Positions 46,640-55,258 of a stretch of 64,000 bases of DNA are shown piece by piece. The position numbers and the translations under genes were made by a program. Source of the DNA: an uncultured Clostridia bacterium (GTDB lineage Bacteria > Bacillota > Clostridia > Oscillospirales > Acutalibacteraceae); assembly GCA_937876205.1 (NCBI GenBank), contig CALEII010000032.1, forward strand, positions 1-64,000. Direction: 5' to 3'. The notes under the pieces are model-generated. The model was given only the letters and a program-made list of their open reading frames with translations. It was not told where the DNA came from and searched no databases. The stretch's first letter is position 1. The number at the start of each line of letters is the position of its first letter.

Positions 46640-48829
46640 TTATGAACAAAGATTTTCCCTGTGAAGATAGTTTTCACTTTGTCTTATTGTTTTTCTTGCA
46701 TCAAGCAGGGGTTTTGCTGCTGAGTAATATCTTGCATTAAGCCTGTCAGCTTTTTTTATCTCAGCTCTGATTTGTCTGAGTCTTCTGCGGCAATCGGCAA
46801 TTGAAGAACTGTTTATGCCGGAGTTATTGCCGATTTCTTTCACATTGCCGGCGGCAGTAAGGGCATTGCGCAGTTCAACCTCTGTTTCGTATTCTTCATT
46901 ATAAAGTCTTTCGAGCATATCACTGTCAAGCTCTGTTAATCCCTCAGGGAAATAACGCATTGAACAGGATGCTGAATACTCAATATCACGCAGAATCTTC
47001 TTTGCGTGTTTTTTTATTGCTTTTTCCTCTGCTGTTGAAGACGGCAGATTTCTGATATCCTGTTTTGTTATTATTTCTGCAGTGTGGAAATCATAACCTG
47101 CTGCAGCAATTCTGTGTGCAAGCATCAGCTCATATCTGCCTGAATCTGTATTGTATCTGTTTAATTCATTATTTATGAATTCTGCAATTTCGATTTCAGC
47201 ATTAAGAAGTCTGTCTTCCTTTGACTTTGCCTTAACGGGCATTCTGCCTGCATATTCTTTTGCATCTTCAAGAATTTTTACGGCTTCTGTTCGTTTCTCT
47301 TCGGTGAGAGAGTGGGTTTCCTTATCCTCAAATGCGGCACGCAGCTTCAGTACTCTTATCATACCTTGCTGTTTTGTCTCAGTGAAGTCATAGAAGAACA
47401 TAGGTATAACATTCATAACGGCACCAATTACGGAGGCAACAATGAGTACGGAGCTTATATTCACAAAATAATCGTGGTTATAAAGCACATCATATACATT
47501 CTGTGCGCTGTAGCCAAGCGAAACGGCTGTTTCTGCATTGAGACCGACTTTATCATAGATAAGAGGAAGAACAAAGCCCGTTGCCATATTTATGACATTG
47601 CCAATAAGTCCCACTGCGGCAAACATACCGTCAATTCTTTCACCTGAAATATACTGCTGATAGTCACGGATATCGGCATTGATGCTCGGTGTGATAAGAT
47701 GCCCGAGTGAGGTTATAAACTGATTGAAAAAAGAGCAAAAAAGAAGCAGCCAGATTATATTCGGTGTACCCGTCATTCTGACAACGGGGAACATAAGCGC
47801 AATCAGTCCGATGTTGAGCACATTTGACAGAACGATAATTCTTTTCTTTCCGAACCGTCTTATAAAGAACGGCGCAACTATATTTGGCCACAGTGAAGCG
47901 TTGCCTGCAATGGCTGTGATAACGGCGTACTGACCTGCTGTGCAGGGCTTCTGATAGTGATACATCCAGCCCATTATGCTGCCGAAGGAGCCTTCGAGAA
48001 AGCCCATCCAGCCTGCAAGTGAGATAACCCAGAAGTATTTATTTGATGCCACGGCTCTGAAGGCATCTGTAAATCTTACGTGTATAATATGCTTTTTAGG
48101 TCTGACAATTTTTTCTTCCGTGTTTACATATACAAGAATTGAAATAAGGAAGCCTGCTATCAGAAGAGGCGGAAAAAGCACACGGTAGACACGCATATCA
48201 TAAAGTGTATCATCACCCGTTATGAGCTTAGCTACAATAGGGAAGAAGATGTTTGCAATCGAGGGCGACAGATTTTCAATAATACATCTTATGGAAAGTA
48301 CATCTGAGCGTTCAATTGAATTTGGTGAAAGCACATTTATGAGGCTTTCATAGGCATCAACCGTGAAATAGAAGAAAAACTGAAAACCTATGTTGCAAAG
48401 CAGCACCCAGAAGCATTTCCAGAACAAGGTCATTGTGTCATAGGGCAGAAGCATCATAATACTGCCGATAAGCACAGTAGGTATACCCATTGATATGATA
48501 TAGGGACGGTATTTACCCTTCATACTGCGGCAGTTGTCTATCATATTTGCTCTGAGTCCCGTAAGCGGGAATGAAGCAATCATACTCAGAATGTAAAGTA
48601 TGTAAAGAGTTTTTGCATCAATACCTATTGTGTTGCCAAGCAGTGTATTTGTGGTGGAGATTATCATCTGATTGATGCAGTGGGCAATGAGTCTGATACC
48701 GATGCCGCCTACGGAGAGCGATGTAATCTCTTTTATTGACATATACCTGCCTTCAGGAGGTGTCTTCCAGTTGTTTCTGACAAGATTCAGTCCGCTGCTG
48801 ATTGTTTCTTTTATATTCAAATCTGTCAC
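46640..48829 (-). CDS. GPH-type sugar symporter (MFS) with long cytoplasmic tail
   Basis: A 729-residue MFS protein of the glycoside-pentoside-hexuronide cation symporter type: about 12 transmembrane segments in the first 500 residues (ALIGLRANMIDNCRSMKGKYRPY resembles the loop 2-3 motif, and SINADIRDYQQYISGERIDGM the characteristic GPH segment). The last 215 residues are soluble and helical (EEKRTEAVKILEDAKEYAGR), unusual for this family and not recognised; a regulatory role is possible. It follows the GH30 gene by 6 bp, so the pair probably imports and cleaves one oligosaccharide. GTG at 48829 is used; TTG at 48820 is an alternative. Confidence 0.85.
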   Translation of the reverse strand: MTDLNIKETISSGLNLVRNNWKTPPEGRYMSIKEITSLSVGGIGIRLIAHCINQMIISTTNTLLGNTIGIDAKTLYILYILSMIASFPLTGLRANMIDNCRSMKGKYRPYIISMGIPTVLIGSIMMLLPYDTMTLFWKCFWVLLCNIGFQFFFYFTVDAYESLINVLSPNSIERSDVLSIRCIIENLSPSIANIFFPIVAKLITGDDTLYDMRVYRVLFPPLLIAGFLISILVYVNTEEKIVRPKKHIIHVRFTDAFRAVASNKYFWVISLAGWMGFLEGSFGSIMGWMYHYQKPCTAGQYAVITAIAGNASLWPNIVAPFFIRRFGKKRIIVLSNVLNIGLIALMFPVVRMTGTPNIIWLLLFCSFFNQFITSLGHLITPSINADIRDYQQYISGERIDGMFAAVGLIGNVINMATGFVLPLIYDKVGLNAETAVSLGYSAQNVYDVLYNHDYFVNISSVLIVASVIGAVMNVIPMFFYDFTETKQQGMIRVLKLRAAFEDKETHSLTEEKRTEAVKILEDAKEYAGRMPVKAKSKEDRLLNAEIEIAEFINNELNRYNTDSGRYELMLAHRIAAAGYDFHTAEIITKQDIRNLPSSTAEEKAIKKHAKKILRDIEYSASCSMRYFPEGLTELDSDMLERLYNEEYETEVELRNALTAAGNVKEIGNNSGINSSSIADCRRRLRQIRAEIKKADRLNARYYSAAKPLLDARKTIRQSENYLHRENLCS

Positions 48830-48835
48830 ATCCGT

Positions 48836-50203
48836 TTAGAAAATTATTGTGTTTACGCTTTCGGGAGTAAGAACAATGCTTCGGGTGGTAACTGTTTTTT
48901 CGGCAAGGTCATTGCTGTTGTCTGTCACTGAGACAAGGACGTCACCGTCTGTTCCGGGTAATGTGATGTTTTTTTCTTTTTTTGTGTCATTGATTGCAAT
49001 AACAATTGTTTTTTCACCCTTTGTGAATGCAAGAAGCTTAAGTTCTTTGTCATCGCAAAAAACCTCAACTCTTTCAGACTGATAGGGAATGTATTTTGAG
49101 AAATTGCCTGTTATATAATAACGTTTAGTCATTTCAAAGGTTTTGTCAGGCAGATTTATGTAAATCAGTCCGTCACAATAGTCAACCTCTGAAACGGCAA
49201 TCCAGTGCTGCCATGAAGTAACGTTAAGAATAGATATATCATTAAAAATAGTGTCGGCAGTCACAAGTGCAGATGCCATTGTTTTATCTCTTCCGCCCTG
49301 CATATGGCACCATTCACTCATTTTTACGGGCAGATCGGGATATTTTCTGTCGAGCCATTTGCGAAATCTTTTCACAAATGCAAGTCTGTCGTTGAAGCCC
49401 CTGACGGGAACGGGCAGTGGCAGACAGTAGGAATGTACATCTACGGAATCTATTCTGTTTCTGACACATTCATATTTCATAAGAGCTTTTGTGTATGACT
49501 TGTTGAACCATCTCAGGTCGCCTGATTCAACGCCTGAAAGCTTCAGATTTCTCAGAGCAGGTCTTCTGTCTGCTTCTTCTGCAAACATTTTCATTACTTT
49601 CGCTGTCGAAAAGGGCGAGTAGTGACAACCCTCCTGACCGCCGTTCCATATCCAGATCGGCTCATTTATGGGCGAGAGATATTTTACAGGCAGACCTTCG
49701 TTTATAAAATGCTCTGCGACGTCAAGACAGTATGTTGCAAAAGCCTTGTAATCAGCTTTTGCAAGGTTGTCACGCATTATCTGATACTTGCACAGATGTG
49801 ACAGTCCGTTTTTTGTGAGCCGTTCAATGGGTGAGTTTACAAAAAGGATTATTTCATCTGCGCCGTCTTTTGCTGCCTGCTTCATCATATAAACGGCATT
49901 TTTATCACGTGAGAAATCGTATTTTCCGTCACCGGCATCAAAGCTTTCGGTCCTTCTCAGAGGGTTGGTGATATTGCCTGCACCTGAAAGAGCTGACCCT
50001 GCTCCGATATTGTAACGGTATGTACGCAGACCTATGCCGTTTTTCTTGCTGTAAAGGAGCTGTGATATTCTGTCACGGACGGGCATACCTGATTCTTCAT
50101 CTGTGTGAGTCCAGCCGCCGACCTCCTGTGCCCACCAGGCGCCACTTGCTCCGAAGCCTTCAAAAACAGAGAAAACCTTATTTCTGTTTATCCTGATTTC
50201 CAT
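48836..50203 (-). CDS. Glycoside hydrolase family 30 enzyme
   Basis: A 455-residue GH30 enzyme (TIM barrel plus side beta domain). Acid/base is E181 in YLSPINEPIW and nucleophile E297 in KMSEWCHM. The start VFSVFEGFGASGAWWAQ is typical of GH30, in the group that includes endo-beta-1,6-galactanases and related enzymes. There is no signal peptide: the ATG at 50203 has GAGGGAT 6 nt upstream, and the longer in-frame opening reads through a repeat. Hence it probably acts in the cytoplasm on oligosaccharides brought in by the adjacent GPH symporter. Promoter at 50235-50263. Confidence 0.88.
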   Translation of the reverse strand: MEIRINRNKVFSVFEGFGASGAWWAQEVGGWTHTDEESGMPVRDRISQLLYSKKNGIGLRTYRYNIGAGSALSGAGNITNPLRRTESFDAGDGKYDFSRDKNAVYMMKQAAKDGADEIILFVNSPIERLTKNGLSHLCKYQIMRDNLAKADYKAFATYCLDVAEHFINEGLPVKYLSPINEPIWIWNGGQEGCHYSPFSTAKVMKMFAEEADRRPALRNLKLSGVESGDLRWFNKSYTKALMKYECVRNRIDSVDVHSYCLPLPVPVRGFNDRLAFVKRFRKWLDRKYPDLPVKMSEWCHMQGGRDKTMASALVTADTIFNDISILNVTSWQHWIAVSEVDYCDGLIYINLPDKTFEMTKRYYITGNFSKYIPYQSERVEVFCDDKELKLLAFTKGEKTIVIAINDTKKEKNITLPGTDGDVLVSVTDNSNDLAEKTVTTRSIVLTPESVNTIIF

Positions 50204-50234
50204 AGACAATCCCTCACAAATATTCTCAATTAAC

Positions 50235-50263
50235 ATTATACACAATATGTACAGAACAATCAA
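50235..50263 (-). promoter_or_regulatory. Sigma A promoter of the GH30-GPH pair
   Basis: On the - strand TTGATT (50263-50258), 17-bp spacer, TATAAT (50240-50235), 32 nt upstream of the ATG. Confidence 0.78.
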
Positions 50264-50272
50264 TATAAAAAG

Positions 50273-50614
50273 GGATGCAAATGCGTGGGTGTCCTGAGGA
50301 CACTCACGCAGTTTTATTCGCCTTGCGGCGAGTGATATTGCTTCGCAGTTATATGATGCTACGCATTGTGATATTGTCCTTCGGACAGTTTTATGCGAAT
50401 AAAATAACACTGAAATCGAAGATTTCAATATCACTATGCCGAAAAGTGCATAATATCACTCTTTCCGAAGGAAAGAATATCACTTAAAGTTAAAAGCGCA
50501 CTTACTCACCACTTTTAGTGACAGTGCAAAAAAGTAAGAGTTAATGCAGTTTTTGCTACATTAACTCTTTTTGTCCTTTAGAGTACGACTCGAAAAAACT
50601 AAGTTTTTGCATCC
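50273..50614. repeat. Hairpin-chain element with terminal inverted repeats
   Basis: GGATGCAAA at 50273-50281 and TTTGCATCC at 50606-50614 bound a 342-bp stretch. Inside are successive small hairpins with TTC, TAC or GAA loops (GGTGTCC..GGACACT, ATGC-TAC-GCAT, TGTCC-TTC-GGACA, GAAATC-GAA-GATTTC, CTTTCC-GAA-GGAAAG). They are separated by TGATATTG in the first half and CAATATCA in the second, so the whole element is symmetric. A perfect 11-bp stem with a T run (50536-50572) could end a + strand transcript. No open reading frame is present. Confidence 0.75.
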
Positions 50615-50620
50615 TCTTTT

Positions 50621-51937
50621 TCAGTTTGCGGGGTTGAATCTTATTGCAGGAGAGGTTTCATCAAGAACTTCAAATGTATAACCGTTTGCAAGTCCGTATT
50701 CAATTATTCTCTTGACAGATTCAACAGTAGAATTTTTTATGTCGTGCATAAGCACGATTGAAACCTTTCTTGAGCTTATCTGATTTATGGTTGTGCGTGC
50801 AATCTGAGACGAATTATAGCCTGATGTGTCATAGCAATCAACATTCCAGTCAAAGTAGTAATAGCCTTTTGCAGTCATTGATTTTGCAAGCTTTGTCATA
50901 ATTCCACGGCTGTAGCTTCGGCTGACAGTATTGTTGGTGCCGCCGGGAAAACGGAAAATTTTTGTATCAATTCCCGTCTGTTCCTTGATTATTTTGTGCA
51001 TTGCATTGAAGTCCTGCATATATTTGGCTTCACTTGAATAGATATTCCAGTTGTGTGTCAGCGTGTGAACGCCGATAGCGTGGCCGTCAGCAGCCATTGT
51101 TTTAAGCAGATGAATGTATCTCGGACTCTGATTTGTGACAAAAAATGTTGCCTTGACATCATATTCACGCAGGTATCTCAGCAGTTTTTCTGTATAAGGT
51201 CCGGGGCCGTCATCAAATGTAAGATAAATTACTTTTTCATTTTTCTTTTCGATTTTTACAGTCTCTGAGTAGGAGCATCTGACACATTTTCTCGTCTTTT
51301 CGGTTTTTGATATTACCCAGTCAGAAAAGCTGTGCCCGAGTGCCTTGCCGTCATCCCTGTCAACTGTAACAAAGCCGCAAACGGTACATTTTGATGTGAT
51401 ATGTCCTGCTGCAGTGCAGGTCGGTTTTGTGATTTTATCCTGAGTTTTATGACCTGTTGCAGGGATTACATCAGTCCTTGAGCCGTCGGTTGCAGCACAG
51501 TGCCTGCACTTATTTGTTGTATAGCCCTCTTTTGTGCAGGTGGGGGAATATGACACACTGACAAAGCTGTGCCCGTTCTGAAGACACTTTATACTGTCTA
51601 TTCCTGCAGCCACACGAAGAGCGATTCTTGCATCTGAGGCTGTTATTTTTTTGTCGCCGTCATAGTCACCGACACTGAGTATGTAAGCTGTTGTTTCATC
51701 AAGCTGAGATGCACATCTGAGAAGAAGCCTTGCATCTGATGCGTTGAGTCTGCCGTCACGATTTACATCACCGACAGACAGCAGCTGAGTATCGTTGCCG
51801 CTTCCCGATTCGGTTTCGGAGTAAATCTCTGATATGCTTTCCTGAACCCGTGTACCGTGGGACGGAACAAGGAAAGCTGCAAACAGAGCCATAATCACAA
51901 AGATAGAAATTACTCTTTTTTGTGCTGAGTTTTTCAT
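50621..51937 (-). CDS. Secreted polysaccharide deacetylase with dockerin-like module
   Basis: A 438-residue secreted protein. The signal peptide is about 1-29 (ISIFVIMALFAAFLV). Residues 52-114 form a type I dockerin-like pair of calcium loops: DVNRDGRLNASDARLLLR and DYDGDKKITASDARIALR. Two Cys-rich repeats follow (about 121-200, PTCTKEGYTTNKC, PTCTAAGHITSKC), then the NodB deacetylase domain with TFDDGPG (240-246), HTLTH (291-295) and RFPGG. It should remove acetyl groups from peptidoglycan or a glycan and may dock onto a cohesin; no cohesin is in this window. ATG at 51937 follows GGAAGTG. Confidence 0.9.
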   Translation of the reverse strand: MKNSAQKRVISIFVIMALFAAFLVPSHGTRVQESISEIYSETESGSGNDTQLLSVGDVNRDGRLNASDARLLLRCASQLDETTAYILSVGDYDGDKKITASDARIALRVAAGIDSIKCLQNGHSFVSVSYSPTCTKEGYTTNKCRHCAATDGSRTDVIPATGHKTQDKITKPTCTAAGHITSKCTVCGFVTVDRDDGKALGHSFSDWVISKTEKTRKCVRCSYSETVKIEKKNEKVIYLTFDDGPGPYTEKLLRYLREYDVKATFFVTNQSPRYIHLLKTMAADGHAIGVHTLTHNWNIYSSEAKYMQDFNAMHKIIKEQTGIDTKIFRFPGGTNNTVSRSYSRGIMTKLAKSMTAKGYYYFDWNVDCYDTSGYNSSQIARTTINQISSRKVSIVLMHDIKNSTVESVKRIIEYGLANGYTFEVLDETSPAIRFNPAN

Positions 51938-52024
51938 AATAAATAACACTTCCTTCTTAATTCAATATTATAGTTTTTCTGTCGCAGATTGTCAATACAG
52001 GCAGAAATTTATTATCAGGGAAGC

Positions 52025-52056
52025 TAAAAAAAAGACCGCCGGAAAACCGACGGTCT
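52025..52056 (-). terminator. Intrinsic terminator of the secreted-protein gene
   Basis: On the - strand AGACCGTCGG / CCGGCGGTCT (one wobble, loop TTTT) followed by eight T residues, 16 nt after the stop codon. Confidence 0.93.
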
Positions 52057-52071
52057 GAATTTGTGTTTTAA

Positions 52072-53340
52072 TTATGCACCGAGATTGCCGAGGCTTTCAA
52101 AGATGCTTGTGAAGTATGAGAAAATCTCTTTGAATACAGAGAAAATTTCCTGAATGAAGCCTACGAGACTGCTTACCATTTCCTGTCTTTCGTTAGCAGC
52201 AACACCCATAACCTGAATTGTGACATCTTCCTGAACGCCGCCCTCTGTAGCCATACCTTCGTCAACGATAGGACCTGTTACATCATAGTAGCCGAATTCA
52301 TCGGGCTCCATATAAAGAGTGTTGACATAGCAGTAGTAATCTGACTTGTCGTAGTCGGGAGAAAGAACAACTCTGAATGAGAATGTCTTGCCGTATTCAA
52401 CTGTGATTTCGTCAACATCGCCGTCCTTGGAGATTACATAGTAAGCATCAGTTCTGGGAAGGTTGATTTCAAAGAGCTTAACAATGTCTTTGTATGATGT
52501 TGAATATACACCGAGTTCAAGTGCGTTTGCGGGAGAGATACAGAATACGCCTCTGTCGTTATCGATCATCTCGTGCTCTGTAGCAGCAACGTTCTGACCG
52601 CCTGCGATGAGCTGCATTCTGCCTACATCTGCCCAGTCACCCTCTGAACCCTCTTCGGGAGTGATCATAACGTAGAGCTTCTGACCGTGGACAACGGGAA
52701 CAGTTGTGTCTGCGTTGATGAGAGTGTAGCTTGATTCTTCTGTGTAGTCAAGGTCAGCGTCGCCTTCCTTGGGAATGTAATAAGATACATAGTAGTTTGT
52801 GTTGAAGCTGAGTCTGTTCCATGTCTCAATATAGCTGTAGTCAACATTGAATGAGCCGGGGATTGTTACCTGATGAGTAAGAGTACCCTTGACATCCATT
52901 CTGTCAATATTCTTGATATTGCCGTAGTTGAAGCCCTGTGAGTTCTTGCTGAGAGTACACATTGAACCGTTATCAAGAGTGAATACACCCTTTTCGTTGT
53001 TGATGAATGTTGCACCCTGAGCGCCTGTGCCGATACCGTTGAGAGCAAGAGTACCGTTTCTCTTGACAGTGACTGAACCTGAGTTGATAAGTCTGCCGCT
53101 TTCACCTGTGAAGATGATTGAGCCGCCCTCTTCAACAACAAGTGAAGCACCTTCCATAATTGTCATTGTGGTAGCAATTGTGTATGTACCTGAAACAATG
53201 TATGTATCACCTGCATTGACAGAGAAGGGAACACTGATTGTCTCTGTGCCGTTGGCTACGACCTCTGCAGCTGAAGCTGAGAAAGGAACACATGTCAATA
53301 ACATAACACATGTAAGTAAAATAGCAAATACTTTTTTCAT
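52072..53340 (-). CDS. Secreted protein with amphipathic C-terminal helix
   Basis: A 422-residue secreted protein with signal peptide MKKVFAILLTCVMLLTCVPF and cleavage near residue 24 (SASAAE). Residues 40-170 look like a right-handed beta-helix (SLVVEEGGSIIFTGESGRLI, NSGSVTVKRNGTLALNG). The middle holds Tyr/Asp-rich beta domains. The last 35 residues (MVSSLVGFIQEIFSVFKEIF, then SYFTSIFESLG) form a strongly amphipathic helix resembling the two small peptides at 3738-4025. It is driven by a perfect consensus promoter and ends at a strong terminator, so it is probably abundant. No family is recognised; a role in surface attachment or self-assembly via the tail is inferred. Confidence 0.8.
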   Translation of the reverse strand: MKKVFAILLTCVMLLTCVPFSASAAEVVANGTETISVPFSVNAGDTYIVSGTYTIATTMTIMEGASLVVEEGGSIIFTGESGRLINSGSVTVKRNGTLALNGIGTGAQGATFINNEKGVFTLDNGSMCTLSKNSQGFNYGNIKNIDRMDVKGTLTHQVTIPGSFNVDYSYIETWNRLSFNTNYYVSYYIPKEGDADLDYTEESSYTLINADTTVPVVHGQKLYVMITPEEGSEGDWADVGRMQLIAGGQNVAATEHEMIDNDRGVFCISPANALELGVYSTSYKDIVKLFEINLPRTDAYYVISKDGDVDEITVEYGKTFSFRVVLSPDYDKSDYYCYVNTLYMEPDEFGYYDVTGPIVDEGMATEGGVQEDVTIQVMGVAANERQEMVSSLVGFIQEIFSVFKEIFSYFTSIFESLGNLGA

Positions 53341-53376
53341 GATTTTTCCTCCTTATGGAAATCATTATGCATCATT

Positions 53377-53405
53377 ATTATACTTTAACAAGCAGGCTTT
53401 GTCAA
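53377..53405 (-). promoter_or_regulatory. Perfect consensus promoter of the secreted-protein gene
   Basis: On the - strand TTGACA (53405-53400), 17-bp spacer, TATAAT (53382-53377), 37 nt before an AAGGAGG-led ATG. It predicts high expression. Confidence 0.9.
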
Positions 53406-53467
53406 TAGAATTTCAAAAAACCTAAGTAAAAAAATCACTGCTGTTATTGTAAATATATAATAAATAT

Positions 53468-55258
53468 TTATTGTTTATATTTTTCTGCCTGCAGATTGAA
53501 CATATAGGCATACTTTCCGTCGAGAGCCATAAGCTCCTCGTGTGTACCGCTTTCGACAATCTCACCTTTTTCCATCATATAGATTCTGTCTGCGTGCCTT
53601 GTGGTGGAAAGTCTGTGAGAAATGAACACCACGGTCTTGTCTGCCGCTGCTTCTGTCATTGACTGATTGAGCTCGTATTCAGAAACGGGGTCAAGATTTG
53701 CAGAGGGCTCATCAAGAATTACATAAGGACATTTCTTGTAGAATGCTCTTGCAATGGCAACCTTCTGCTCTTCACCGCCCGACATACTCAATCCGTCGTC
53801 GCTGAATTCACGAAGAAGCACTGTTTCCGTGCCATCGGGCAAGGGCTTTGTGAAGCCTGCATCCTTCAGTGCTTCAAGGACTCTTTCCTTGTCATAATCA
53901 ACCTGCAGAGCCACATTTTCACCCATTGTTGCACCGAAGATTTTGAAATCCTGAAATACTGCGGCAAATCTGTTGCGGTGTGAAGCAACTGTTTCGTCTT
54001 TTATGTTTCTGCCGCCTATGACGATCTCTCCGTCGGTAACATCATAAAGCCTGAGAAGAAGATTCGTAAGTGTGGTTTTTCCTGCTCCGTTATAGCCCAC
54101 AAGAGCAATTTTCTCACCCGGCTTCATTGTCATATTGATATTTTTAAGGGTGGGAGCATCATTGCCGGGGTATGTGAAGCTTACATTTTTAAGCTCTATT
54201 GTTTCATTTTTGTCGTTTGTGGCTGTGTGCTCACCGTCTTTTATGCTGAAATCGGTTTTCAGGAACGTTCTGTATTTTTCAATCATCTTGCTTCGCTCCG
54301 TGAAGCCTCTGACGGCATAAACGGTAAGATACAGCACTGATGCGCTTATCTGTGCCGCACCGTTGAAGGTGGATACAAAGTCACTGGGGCTGAGCACGCC
54401 TTTTTCGATTGTCTGATAGCCGATATAAGCCGTCAGCACAAGCATAAAGCCGATAATCTGCACAACGACAGCCTGAAAGAAGAACCAGCCGTCGATTTTG
54501 CCCACATATTTTCTGTTATACTTTACTATTTCGTCGGCACTCTCTCTGTAGCGTTTGAAGAAAATTTTTGTTATTGAGTGCATACGCATTTCGCCTGCAA
54601 ACTCGGGCAGATAGAAAAGTCGTGAAAAATAGTTCGCTTTTCTGTATTTTTCATTCATAATCTCTCTGCGTTTCATCTGCAGATTGCCCGTATGCTTACC
54701 AACGGGAAGAAATGACAGCACGAAAACAAGAATAATTATAAGGCATACGGGGTCGATTGACACCATAATTGCACCGATTGATATGAATGAAACAATCTCT
54801 GCGACATAGCCTCTGACGTTTGTAAGAATAAAACGGATATTGTCGGAGGATGTTTCAATCGCAAGGATAAAATCGCTGTAAAAGGATGAATCGTCATAGC
54901 TTGCAAGGTCAAGAGAAATTGCCTTTTCATAGAGCTTTGAGTGAATTCCCAGGTAGAGCTTTTCCCTTGCTCTGTGTGCAAAAAGCTCGAAAAACAGAGC
55001 GTTGACGATGTTTTCAACTATGATTACTGAAACCATTATTGCAAGTGCGATAAACACGTGCTTGACGCCGTCGGGCTGACTGATTTCATCAATGATATAT
55101 TTGATACCGATAACTGAAATGAGTCTGTTAGGGATTGTTGTAAGAAGCTCAACGGCAATGTCGCCTATAACAAGACCGGGAGAAATCTGAAACATCAGTT
55201 TAACTATGAAAAAGATGTTGCTGACAATTGAGTGGTTTTCTTTTTTCTTTTTACTCAT
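53468..55258 (-). CDS. ABC exporter half-transporter B
   Basis: A 596-residue fused permease-ATPase of the ABC exporter type: six transmembrane segments in residues 1-330, then the ATPase domain with Walker A GYNGAGKTT, signature MSGGEEQ, Walker B YVILDEPSANLD and the switch histidine in FISHRLST. It starts at 55258, overlapping the end of the partner gene by 8 nt; a longer frame exists upstream but lies inside that gene. The two halves should form a heterodimer. No peptidase C39 domain is present, so it is not a classical bacteriocin exporter. Substrate unknown; the adjacent secreted protein has its own signal peptide. Confidence 0.92.
   Translation of the reverse strand: MSKKKKENHSIVSNIFFIVKLMFQISPGLVIGDIAVELLTTIPNRLISVIGIKYIIDEISQPDGVKHVFIALAIMVSVIIVENIVNALFFELFAHRAREKLYLGIHSKLYEKAISLDLASYDDSSFYSDFILAIETSSDNIRFILTNVRGYVAEIVSFISIGAIMVSIDPVCLIIILVFVLSFLPVGKHTGNLQMKRREIMNEKYRKANYFSRLFYLPEFAGEMRMHSITKIFFKRYRESADEIVKYNRKYVGKIDGWFFFQAVVVQIIGFMLVLTAYIGYQTIEKGVLSPSDFVSTFNGAAQISASVLYLTVYAVRGFTERSKMIEKYRTFLKTDFSIKDGEHTATNDKNETIELKNVSFTYPGNDAPTLKNINMTMKPGEKIALVGYNGAGKTTLTNLLLRLYDVTDGEIVIGGRNIKDETVASHRNRFAAVFQDFKIFGATMGENVALQVDYDKERVLEALKDAGFTKPLPDGTETVLLREFSDDGLSMSGGEEQKVAIARAFYKKCPYVILDEPSANLDPVSEYELNQSMTEAAADKTVVFISHRLSTTRHADRIYMMEKGEIVESGTHEELMALDGKYAYMFNLQAEKYKQ

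Noticed and set aside
48836..50434. GH30 gene starting at 50434 with a hydrophobic N-terminal segment as a signal peptide
   Set aside because: The extra 77 codons read through the hairpin-chain repeat and the promoter region; the ATG at 50203 has a proper ribosome-binding site.
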